Notes under the pieces: model-generated | Told to the model about the DNA's origin: nothing | What the model saw: only the letters and a program-made list of their open reading frames with translations | The model's database searches: none | Position numbers and translations under genes: made by a program | DNA from: F23-B02 sp963627445 | Lineage (GTDB): Bacteria > Bacillota > Clostridia > Oscillospirales > Oscillospiraceae | DNA length: 20,889 nucleotides | Assembly (NCBI GenBank): GCA_963627445.1 | Contig: CAVGBM010000047.1 | Span: 1-20,889, forward strand | Direction: 5' to 3' | Shown here: positions 15,801 to 20,889 of the stretch, piece by piece | Numbering within the stretch: position 1 is the first letter of the stretch | Layout: each line of letters starts with the position of its first letter

Positions 15801-17038
15801 GCAATTACACGACCTATAAGGAGCTCGCGGCACTTGGCCACGATTTTGGCGAGTGGACGGTAACTACCGAGCCTACCTGCACCGAAAAGGGTACTGAGAC
15901 CAAGTCCTGCTCACGCTGCAATGAGACCAAGACGAGAGATGTTGACGCTCTCGGCCACAACCATGTACACCATGACGGCAAGGCAGCAACCTGCACGAAG
16001 CCCGGCTATGAGGCATATGACACCTGCTCACGCTGCAATTACACGACCTATAAGGAGCTCGCGGCACTTGGCCACGATTTTGGCGAGTGGACGGTAACTA
16101 CCGAGCCTACCTGCACCGAAAAGGGTACTGAGACCAAGTCCTGCTCACGCTGCAATGAGACCAAGACAAGAGAGGTCGCGGCGCTTGACCACGACTATGT
16201 TGGCGGATCCTGCAGCTTCTGCGGCGAAGAGGATCCGGACTACATCGTAGCACCTGTCATCAAGGTGACAACATCCAACGGCAAGCCGGTCATCAGCTGG
16301 AATGCAGTTGACGGCGCAGCAAAGTACCAGGTCTACCGTAGCACCGACGGCGTAAACTACAGCCTGCTCATCACCACCTCAAAGACCAAGGTGACCAACA
16401 CCGGCGCAAAGGCAGGTACGAAGTATTACTACATAGTCACGGCGGTCAAGGCCAATGGCGCGGTGTCCGATGACAGCACTGCCAAGAGCATCACTTGCAA
16501 GCCCGCAGCGCCGACTGTGAGTATCAGCCGTGTTAGCGGTAAGGCAAAGCTTAGCTGGGGCAAGGTTGCTGGTGCAACGAAGTATTATGTTTATCGCAGC
16601 ACCGACGGTACAAACTACAACCTCCTCAGCTCAACCACTAAGACTGCCTACACCGACAGCAAGTCTGCCTCCGGCAAGAAGTATTACTACAGAGTCAAGG
16701 CAGTCACAGTCGTAAACGGCAAGGCGATAGTCTCCGGCTTCAGCAATACAAAGAGCATTTTCACCTCGCTTGCAAAGCCGACAGTGAAGATCACGACTGC
16801 AAGCGGCAAGCCGAAGCTCACTTGGAGCAAGGTCACCGGTGCGGATAAGTACTACATCTATCGCTCAACTGACGGCAAGACCTTCAAGCATTTTGCCACG
16901 ACAACTAAGCTCAGCTACACCAACACCAGTGCCAAGAAGGGCACGAAGTACTACTACAAGGTGAAGGCAGTTTATACCGCAAACACCAACGCAAACTCCG
17001 CATTCAGCACCGTCGTCAGCATCAAGGCGACAAAATAA
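9839..17038 (+). CDS. Giant secreted BspA-type leucine-rich-repeat protein with Cys-rich and FN3 regions
   Basis: The 2399-aa product begins with a Sec signal peptide (1-25, likely cut after SAFA). Nine modules each open with a Cys-Gly and a DGxLTISGTGxM motif; their Cys-Gly lies near residues 34, 183, 332, 460, 713, 842, 1171 and 1610, the module at about 583 lacking it. Each continues into LRR_5 repeats (GVTSIGxxAFxxCxxL...IPxSV). Several insertions have the pattern DGVLFSKDK...YPAGK. Residues about 1880-2130 contain six C-x2-C repeats (PTCTEKGTETKSCSRCNETK type). Three FN3 domains end the protein (about 2135-2399). No LPXTG or membrane anchor is visible, so attachment is unknown. BspA-like LRR proteins are mostly adhesins. 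A LytTR-like site lies upstream, and the smaller paralogue follows at 17111. Confidence 0.93.
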   Translation: MKKRLLSGLLALCLIFSLLPVSAFADEVTASGTCGDDLTWTLQDGTLTISGTGDMEDYDWLYAPWYSDNDKIESVEIKNGVTSIGYHAFSNCRNLKKLTVSESVTSIRQNAFEYCSSLESVTIPASVTSIERNAFDECWSLDKVYYSGTMEQWGAIDVGVNNYYLLEADIYCEDGNITQPIYCGDNLTWAFEDGTLTISGTGDMFDYHGIDAPWFGKSRRIENVVLQGGVTSIGYYAFANCTNLKKATIPDGVTSIGEGAFAYCESLESINIPASVTNIDDWAFEDCWSLDEVHYLGTMEQWNAITIRVYNDRLLYAGIQCTDGNINGPYSCGENVTWLYEDGTLTISGTGEMYDYSWGGYAPWSGKKQKIENVVIESGVTSIGYSAFENCTNLRKLTIPVSVTTIGEEIIDYSCWGLDDVYYSGTVSQWNDITIGEYNWRLYDAEIHCTDDDIIPLRKCGDNLTWAFKDGVLTISGTGKMDDYYDGSSGPWGYKASLIEKIVVEDGVTSIGLAAFRSCENLKSVVLPASIKKINYSPFFECPALTDIEFVGTSAQWKQIRIMDCSDTLKSITVHCDDRDIRYATTWSLQDGTLTISGTGDMFDYDNFYDVPWYDESDEIKSVVFTEGVTSIGYCAFRYCTSIKSLTIPASVKSIGDYAFDSYAAYGYSALRQVNYSGTMEQWRAIDIGRHNDTLKRADVVCSNGTIIAPNYCGEDTTWTFENGVLTISGTGDMDGYFALDGGAIPWYFKRKLIEKIVIDEGVTSIGSAAFNGCTNLKSIEIPESLTYIGRNAFVYCDALTDINYAGTVAQWNEIYVADFHITKLPATIHCEDGDIRTSSYCGSNIRWTLEDGVLTISGSGDMYNYQEDSYTPWYDQAESITSIVIEDGVTSIGAFAFYNCKNITNIRIPDSVTVIQEQAFSSCSGLESITIPGSVTYIGDYAFSGCTGLEEVVISEGVERIGANAFSSCEVLESITLPSTIESLGRSYYSGEYAAVFTDCPKLKSIIVSEDNKAFSSDDGVLFSKDKSEIITYPAGKENTEYQIPNSVVTISYNAFMGCKKLQTVDIPDSVVKIKDKAFFACEGLKNIVIPNSVAAIGYEAFYGCSSLESITIPYTVTYIGENALGACGALKDIYYGGFASGWKELYPYTPDNVTVHFADPMDIQASGDCGWDVTWTLDKGVLTISGEGDMYDYGVYDRSEKAPWYYISEAVNKVVIEDGVTSIGCYAFANFAKLTEVTIPDSVTRLEMDAFQNCKSLKSVAIPENVYYIGYEVFYGCESLTEIKLPDGVTRIWGSVFAGCTNLVKFEVNETNPNYCTIDGVLYSKDKTTVVRFPTGKEAENYSVPNTVTNISYNAFSGCAGLKGISIPDSVVSIGSSAFADCINLTSANIPSGITEIEENVFSGCAKLESINIPEGVTTIRWGAFEDCDSLESVKLPNSASEVSNSAFSGKNLKAFIVNDDNPYYFTQDGVLFERIPAQDSLSDEYEEQFDMVRYPTGKTDESYTVPAFVRSIYAYAFSENTYIKSIIIPDGITGILDGTFGGCSNLESIVIPESVTFFEWSFSGCDSLKDLYYEGSEDQWDQIRKIWADPENVTVHYNYTDGHSGDCGDDTKWTLKDGVLTISGTGAMQDMGVSGTQPWESIAGLITSVVIEDGVTSIGENAFDCCNNLKTVIIPESVTDISYDAFAGCVGLESISVDVNNSVYCSVDGILFNKDKTILCTYPAGKPASEYTIPESVQTIGDYAFIDSKNLFTINIPESVTDIGYGTFRSCTKLENINIPSGVTMIKAYVFEGCENLKSITLPDGVTSIGYYTFGFCSKLESIVIPASVKTIIEAAFEDCSALERVYYKGTQEQWGQIDISYANECLTLAEIHYNHVDGRVHELIHHEAKAPTCTESGYEAYDTCTGCDYTTYKEIAKTAHQYVETVFAPTCTVKGYTTHTCSVCGDNYIDRYVDALGHARVHHDGKAATCTESGYEAYDTCSRCNYTTYKELAALGHDFGEWTVTTEPTCTEKGTETKSCSRCNETKTRDVDALGHNHVHHDGKAATCTKPGYEAYDTCSRCNYTTYKELAALGHDFGEWTVTTEPTCTEKGTETKSCSRCNETKTREVAALDHDYVGGSCSFCGEEDPDYIVAPVIKVTTSNGKPVISWNAVDGAAKYQVYRSTDGVNYSLLITTSKTKVTNTGAKAGTKYYYIVTAVKANGAVSDDSTAKSITCKPAAPTVSISRVSGKAKLSWGKVAGATKYYVYRSTDGTNYNLLSSTTKTAYTDSKSASGKKYYYRVKAVTVVNGKAIVSGFSNTKSIFTSLAKPTVKITTASGKPKLTWSKVTGADKYYIYRSTDGKTFKHFATTTKLSYTNTSAKKGTKYYYKVKAVYTANTNANSAFSTVVSIKATK
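15707..16174 (+). repeat. Tandem 234-bp (78-aa) repeat in the Cys-rich region
   Basis: The segment beginning GTTGACGCTCTCGG at 15707 is repeated at 15941, a 234-bp period, with few differences. Both copies encode the pair of C-x2-C units YDTCSRCNYTTYKE and KSCSRCNETKTR. An earlier, more diverged pair lies upstream at about 15500-15706. High DNA identity implies recent in-frame expansion. Confidence 0.85.
16607..17031 (+). repeat. 425-bp segment identical to the 3' end of the next gene
   Basis: By direct reading this stretch, encoding most of the last two FN3 domains, is identical to 18593-19017, with a diverging flank of about 100 bp on the 5' side. The pattern points to recent duplication or gene conversion. 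Confidence 0.9.
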
Positions 17039-17048
17039 ACCAATAAAC

Positions 17049-17081
17049 AACAAGCATCCCAACTCATTTGGGATGCTTGTT
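17049..17081 (+). terminator. Hairpin between the two LRR genes, lacking a U tract
   Basis: A perfect 14-bp stem (AACAAGCATCCCAA / TTGGGATGCTTGTT) with a 5-nt loop is followed by AAAAACG, not T residues. It may be a weak terminator or an mRNA-stabilising hairpin that partly uncouples the two LRR genes. No convincing promoter lies between it and the GGAGG at 17101-17105. Confidence 0.5.
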
Positions 17082-17110
17082 AAAAACGAATAACCGATGT
17101 AGGAGGAAAA

Positions 17111-19024
17111 ATGAAAAAGAAGGTACTTAGCATATTCCTTGCAGTCTGCTTTGTGTTCATGCTGCTGCCTTTTGGCGCATATGCGGCAACATATACGGGC
17201 GGCACCTGCGGCAAGAACCTCGAGTGGACACTCAAGGGCACCACACTCACCATTTCCGGCAAGGGAGCAATGTCCAATTACGACTGGGATGCCCCGTGGA
17301 GCGAAAAAAGCGAGTCAATAGTAAATGTCGTGATAAAAGACGGCGTAACAAGCGTTGGAAACAGCGCGTTTGTCGGCTGCTTTAAGCTGAAGAATATCAC
17401 GATCGCCGACAGCGTTCAGAAGATAGGCAGCGCGGCATTTCAGTACAGCAATGAACTCGCGAGCATCACTCTTCCCGCGAGCTTAAAGAGCATCGGTCAG
17501 AATGCTTTCTACGGCTGTATAAGCCTGCAGGATGTCAATTATTCCGGCACGATGGCTCAATGGGCAAAGGTGAAGGTCGCGGCGGATGAGGCGCTGATCT
17601 CGGCCGCGATAATTCACTGCGCTGACGGCGATGTGGATAATCACAGCGGCACCTGCGGCGAAAATGCAACTTGGGATCTCACCGACGGCGTCCTCACCAT
17701 CTCCGGCAAGGGAGAAATGATGGGCTACGACGAAGGAGAATATGCCCCTTGGAGATACAGATCTGATTCGATCACTTCGATAGTAATAAATAACGGCATA
17801 ACGGCCATCGGCAGCGCAGTGTTTATGGGCTGCGGAAAAGTTACGAGCGTTTCTATCCCCGCTAGCGTAAAATCAATTGAATACGAGGCGTTCTACGGCT
17901 GTGAAAGTCTCGAGGCCATCGAGCTTCCCGGCACCTTGAAAACTATTGGCGATGTCGCTTTTCTGGGCTGCGGATTTAAAGATATAGTTGTGCCCGAAGG
18001 TGTGGAGTCTATCGGCTACCTTGCTTTCACACTTTGCGATAAGCTTGAGACCGCATCCATTCCCGGCAGCGTTAAGAAAATCGGTTGGGCTCCGTTCAAA
18101 GGCTGCAAGAGCCTTAAGAGCATAACTGTAGCCAAGAAAAACAAGGCATACTTCTCAAATAAGGGCGTATTGTTCGAAGTAGCAGGAATGAACATAGTTT
18201 CATATCCCGAAGCCAAGGAATTGAGCGAGTCATCTCCTGTACTTAAGGTCACGACCGCAAACGGCAAGCCGAAGCTCAGCTGGAACAAGATAGACGGTGC
18301 CGCAGAATACCGTATCTATCGTTCGACCGGCGACAGTTATAAATTAAATTTCTTCGACGCTACCTCAAATGCTAGCTATACCGATACCAGAGCCAAGGCC
18401 GGCACGAAGTATTATTATGTCGTAGAGGCAGTTGGTGAGTATGACGAAGTATACGACTACAGTGCGATCAAGAACGTCCAGTGCAAGCCCGCAGCGCCGA
18501 CTGTGAGCATCAGCCGTGTAAGCGGCAAGGCAAAGCTTAGTTGGAAGGCGGTTTCGGGTGCAACGAAGTATTATGTCTACCGCAGCACCGATGGTACAAA
18601 CTACAACCTCCTCAGCTCAACCACTAAGACTGCCTACACCGACAGCAAGTCTGCCTCCGGCAAGAAGTATTACTACAGAGTCAAGGCAGTCACAGTCGTA
18701 AACGGCAAGGCGATAGTCTCCGGCTTCAGCAATACAAAGAGCATTTTCACCTCGCTTGCAAAGCCGACAGTGAAGATCACGACTGCAAGCGGCAAGCCGA
18801 AGCTCACTTGGAGCAAGGTCACCGGTGCGGATAAGTACTACATCTATCGCTCAACTGACGGCAAGACCTTCAAGCATTTTGCCACGACAACTAAGCTCAG
18901 CTACACCAACACCAGTGCCAAGAAGGGCACGAAGTACTACTACAAGGTGAAGGCAGTTTATACCGCAAACACCAACGCAAACTCCGCATTCAGCACCGTC
19001 GTCAGCATCAAGGCGACGAAATAA
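17111..19024 (+). CDS. Secreted LRR/FN3 protein, shorter paralogue
   Basis: The 637-aa product starts with a signal peptide (MKKKVLSIFLAVCFVFMLLP..., likely cut after AYA near residue 25). Two TISG-type modules follow, with Cys-Gly near residues 33 and 182, and LRR_5 repeats of the form SIGxxAFxxC...LPxSL run to about residue 355. A degenerate KGVLF...SYPEAKE insertion comes next, then three FN3 domains (about 376-637). The last two FN3 domains are almost identical to those of the preceding 2399-aa protein. Unlike that protein it has no Cys-rich region. A strong TAGGAGG Shine-Dalgarno lies 6-7 bp before the ATG. The 72-bp gap and shared orientation suggest co-transcription from the LytTR-type promoter. 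No anchor motif is visible. Confidence 0.93.
   Translation: MKKKVLSIFLAVCFVFMLLPFGAYAATYTGGTCGKNLEWTLKGTTLTISGKGAMSNYDWDAPWSEKSESIVNVVIKDGVTSVGNSAFVGCFKLKNITIADSVQKIGSAAFQYSNELASITLPASLKSIGQNAFYGCISLQDVNYSGTMAQWAKVKVAADEALISAAIIHCADGDVDNHSGTCGENATWDLTDGVLTISGKGEMMGYDEGEYAPWRYRSDSITSIVINNGITAIGSAVFMGCGKVTSVSIPASVKSIEYEAFYGCESLEAIELPGTLKTIGDVAFLGCGFKDIVVPEGVESIGYLAFTLCDKLETASIPGSVKKIGWAPFKGCKSLKSITVAKKNKAYFSNKGVLFEVAGMNIVSYPEAKELSESSPVLKVTTANGKPKLSWNKIDGAAEYRIYRSTGDSYKLNFFDATSNASYTDTRAKAGTKYYYVVEAVGEYDEVYDYSAIKNVQCKPAAPTVSISRVSGKAKLSWKAVSGATKYYVYRSTDGTNYNLLSSTTKTAYTDSKSASGKKYYYRVKAVTVVNGKAIVSGFSNTKSIFTSLAKPTVKITTASGKPKLTWSKVTGADKYYIYRSTDGKTFKHFATTTKLSYTNTSAKKGTKYYYKVKAVYTANTNANSAFSTVVSIKATK
18593..19017 (+). 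repeat. Second copy of the 425-bp identical FN3 segment
   Basis: This is identical to 16607-17031, and both copies end a few bases before a TAA. The two copies are about 2.0 kb apart in direct orientation, so recombination between them would delete the shorter gene and leave one intact LRR gene. Confidence 0.9.
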
Positions 19025-19030
19025 AGAAGA

Positions 19031-19165
19031 TTTGAAAAAATAAAAAATTTTTTCAAAAACCATGTCCCCTTTTGTCCCATAGAGAACATAAGGGGGGTAG
19101 TGCCTGGGCATCAGGCTCTGCACCGTGTCCTTCGGGGCTCACAATATACAATATCACACTATGGG
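19031..19165. other. Intergenic stretch with hairpins, possible small structured RNA
   Basis: An AT-only-rich 11-bp dyad (19031-19041 with 19047-19057) follows the stop codon. Beyond it TCCCATAG (19075-19082) can pair with CTATGGGA (19159-19166), enclosing a hairpin GCCTG/CAGGC (19102-19106 with 19112-19116) and a TTCG-capped hairpin near 19124-19141. It runs straight into the terminator at 19166. No promoter is evident, so it may simply be the 3' untranslated region of the LRR transcript. No coding frame is supported here. Confidence 0.3.
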
Positions 19166-19197
19166 AACAGCGGCAGGCTTCAACCTGCCGCTGTTTT
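19166..19197 (+). terminator. Rho-independent terminator of the LRR transcript
   Basis: A perfect 12-bp stem (AACAGCGGCAGG / CCTGCCGCTGTT) with a CTTCAA loop is followed by T residues. It is the first good plus-strand terminator after the LRR genes, 142 bp past the stop. Confidence 0.9.
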
Positions 19198-19208
19198 CCG
19201 TTTGGGTG

Positions 19209-19240
19209 CAAAAAGCTCCCGTATGTTTCATACGGGAGCT
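19209..19240 (-). terminator. Rho-independent terminator of obgE
   Basis: On the minus strand AGCTCCCGTATG / CATACGGGAGCT is a perfect 12-bp stem with a 3-nt loop followed by a T run (plus-strand A at 19210-19214). It starts 8 bp after the obgE stop codon. Confidence 0.93.
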
Positions 19241-19248
19241 AGTGTGTT

Positions 19249-20529
19249 TTAGTCTCTATACTCAAATTCGAGGTTATAAATGCTGACGGTGTCGCCGTCC
19301 TTGATGCCCATGGCCTCCATGCGCTCAAACACGCCGGACTCACGCAGAACACGGTCAAAGTACATGCGGCTCTCGTTGTCGTCAAAATTGATAGAGCCGA
19401 GAAGCCGCTGCATCCACGCACCCTCAACGACCCAGACATCGTCAAACTGCTCGATGGTGAGCTGCTCGGAGGTGTCGATCACGGGCTCGGGCGGAACATA
19501 GTCTGCCTCAAAGCGGATGACCGGCGGCAGATCCTGAAGCTCGGCTGCGGCGACACTCACGAGTTCGTGCGTGCCGTTGTGCGTAGCGGCGCTCATCTCG
19601 AAAAACTCGTAGCCCAGCGCCTCGACATGCTCGCGCAGCCTGTCGATATTCTCACGGTCGTCGCCGAGAAGGTCGCACTTATTTGCGGCAACTATCTGAG
19701 CCCTACTTGCAAGCTCGGGGCTGTACTCATGCAGCTCGGCATTTATCGTGTCAAAATCCTCGATGGGGTCGCGCCCCTCGCTGCCGGAGACATCAACAAG
19801 ATGAATAAGCAGACGGCAGCGGTCGATATGCCGCAGAAAATCATGACCCAAGCCCGCACCCTCGGATGCGCCCTCGATGATGCCCGGGATATCGGCCATT
19901 ACAAACGAGCGCCCCTCGTCGACATACACAACGCCGAGGTTAGGGAAGAGGGTGGTGAAGTGGTAGTTTGCGATCTTCGGATGCGCCTTGCTGACAACGC
20001 TCAGAAGCGTCGACTTGCCGACGTTGGGAAAGCCCACGAGACCGACATCGGCCAGCAGCTTGAGCTCAAGCGTGATGTCGTGGCTCTCGCCGGGAAGACC
20101 CGGCTTTGCAAAGCGGGGCACCTGACGGGTGGGCGTTGCAAAATGCTTATTGCCCCAGCCGCCCTTGCCGCCGCGGGCAACAACGAACTTCTCACCGTCG
20201 GACATGTCGTGCATGATGCCGCCGGTCTCGGTGTCGCGGATGAGCGTGCCGCGTGGGACACGGATAAACAGGCTCTCGCCGTCCTTGCCGGAGCAACGCT
20301 TGCCCTGGCCGTCCATACCGTTGCCTGCGACATATTTGCGCTTATATCTGAAGTCCATCAGCGTGGACATATTATCGTCAACAACAAAGACGATATCGCC
20401 GCCTCTGCCGCCGTCGCCGCCGTCGGGGCCGCCTGCAGCGACATACTTTTCGCGGTGGAATGCGATCGCGCCGTTGCCGCCGTTGCCCGCCTTGACGGTG
20501 ATCCTTGCCTTATCAACAAAAGAAGCCAT
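19249..20529 (-). CDS. obgE: Obg-family GTPase (ObgE/CgtA)
   Basis: This conserved GTPase binds the 50S ribosomal subunit and links ribosome assembly, stress response and, in Bacillus, sporulation. The 426-aa product has all three domains: the glycine-rich Obg fold (1-160, with GGDGGRGG at about 37-44 and GGKGGWGNKHF at 120-130), the G domain with G1 GFPNVGKST (166-174), switch II DIPG (213-216), NKCD (283-286) and SAAT (313-316), and a C-terminal OCT domain (about 345-426). Start and length fit the family; AAGGAGG lies 7 bp before the ATG. It follows rpmA in the classical rplU-rpmA-obg order, but a strong terminator (20553-20585) separates them, with no visible promoter in the 23-bp remainder. 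Confidence 0.97.
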   Translation of the reverse strand: MASFVDKARITVKAGNGGNGAIAFHREKYVAAGGPDGGDGGRGGDIVFVVDDNMSTLMDFRYKRKYVAGNGMDGQGKRCSGKDGESLFIRVPRGTLIRDTETGGIMHDMSDGEKFVVARGGKGGWGNKHFATPTRQVPRFAKPGLPGESHDITLELKLLADVGLVGFPNVGKSTLLSVVSKAHPKIANYHFTTLFPNLGVVYVDEGRSFVMADIPGIIEGASEGAGLGHDFLRHIDRCRLLIHLVDVSGSEGRDPIEDFDTINAELHEYSPELASRAQIVAANKCDLLGDDRENIDRLREHVEALGYEFFEMSAATHNGTHELVSVAAAELQDLPPVIRFEADYVPPEPVIDTSEQLTIEQFDDVWVVEGAWMQRLLGSINFDDNESRMYFDRVLRESGVFERMEAMGIKDGDTVSIYNLEFEYRD

Positions 20530-20552
20530 AGCGTGCCTCCTTAAAATTTAGT

Positions 20553-20585
20553 AAAAACAATGCCGGACAGTGAGTCCGGCATTGT
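20553..20585 (-). terminator. Terminator/attenuator between rpmA and obgE
   Basis: On the minus strand ACAATGCCGGAC / GTCCGGCATTGT forms a perfect 12-bp stem with a 5-nt loop followed by TTTTT. It lies just after the rpmA stop and 23 bp before the obgE start, so obgE is probably expressed by partial read-through. Confidence 0.9.
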
Positions 20586-20596
20586 CAAATCTTCAT

Positions 20597-20860
20597 TTAC
20601 TGAGCGATTTCTTCGTAAACAGAGACCTTTTTGCGGTCCTTGCCCATGCGCTCGAACTTTACCTTGCCGTCTACGAGGGCGAACAGGGTGTCGTCCTTAC
20701 CCTTACCAACATTGGTACCCGGGTGGATCTTAGTTCCGCGCTGTCTGACAAGGATGTTGCCGGCCAGGACAAACTGACCATCTGCTCTCTTAGGTCCAAG
20801 ACGCTTAGACTCACTGTCACGGCCGTTCTTGGTTGAACCCATACCTTTTTTATGTGCCAT
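20597..20860 (-). CDS. rpmA: 50S ribosomal protein L27
   Basis: The 87-aa product is a clear L27 (bL27), the protein whose N-terminus reaches the peptidyl-transferase centre. Visible features are MAHKKGMGSTKNGRDSESKR at the N-terminus, then LGPKRADGQFVLAGNILVRQR and GTKIHPGTNVGKGKDDTLFA. It starts directly at MAHKKG and lacks the N-terminal extension with an NLQFFA-type site that many Firmicutes carry and that the cysteine protease Prp removes. The ATG at 20860 is supported by GGAGG 10 bp upstream. The frame stays open to the window edge upstream, but the residues there (...GGVTL) do not resemble the cleaved leader. The gene precedes obgE; rplU would be expected just outside the window. Confidence 0.97.
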   Translation of the reverse strand: MAHKKGMGSTKNGRDSESKRLGPKRADGQFVLAGNILVRQRGTKIHPGTNVGKGKDDTLFALVDGKVKFERMGKDRKKVSVYEEIAQ

Positions 20861-20889
20861 TAAGGTTACACCTCCATTATCAGTAGTAG

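Noticed and set aside
15707..16174. Tandem repeat as a possible CRISPR array
   Set aside because: The repeats are 234 bp, coding, in frame and have no spacers.
16900..17038. LPXTG sortase anchor at the ends of the LRR proteins
   Set aside because: Both proteins end in an FN3 strand (SIKATK) with no LPXTG, hydrophobic segment or basic tail.
19567..20544. 325-aa open frame opposite obgE
   Set aside because: obgE is unmistakable on the other strand, with all G motifs; the antisense frame is an artefact.

Overview
The window looks like chromosomal DNA from a spore-forming, Gram-positive member of the Clostridia, possibly a gut-associated Oscillospiraceae/Ruminococcaceae-type organism. The support is a clostridial-style alpha/beta small acid-soluble spore protein, ObgE next to ribosomal protein L27, two YhgE/Pip membrane proteins, and large secreted BspA-type leucine-rich-repeat (LRR) proteins with fibronectin type III (FN3) ends. 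The family assignment is inference. No transposase, integrase, phage gene or CRISPR array was found.

Layout. (1) Positions 1-2140: the tail of an unknown gene and its terminator; a strong sigma-A-type promoter driving a folded RNA of about 200 nt (6S-like or a leader/attenuator) that ends in a terminator; then an AMP-forming acyl-CoA ligase. (2) Positions 2148-7320, minus strand: an apparent three-gene operon of a YhgE/Pip protein, a small two-TM protein with an acidic tail, and a second YhgE/Pip protein. (3) Positions 7321-8050: an intergenic stretch with operator-like dyads and a second structured element closed by a stem of about 28 bp, then the spore-protein gene. (4) Positions 8081-9689: two divergent LytTR-family regulators, one with a normal receiver and one lacking the phospho-acceptor Asp. 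(5) Positions 9839-19024: two secreted LRR/FN3 proteins of 2399 and 637 aa whose 3' ends share 425 identical bp. (6) Positions 19025-20860: terminators, then obgE and rpmA on the minus strand.

The most interesting apparent system is the LytTR-LRR locus. A direct repeat of about 9 bp with 21-bp periodicity, the usual architecture of LytTR-family binding sites, lies upstream of the phospho-acceptor-less LytTR gene (8863-8892). A nearly identical one lies upstream of the giant LRR gene (9695-9724). Each sits 31-32 bp from a -10-like hexamer that lacks a recognisable -35. This suggests a self-contained autoregulated circuit controlling a large surface or secreted LRR protein. The two structured intergenic RNAs are the other leads.
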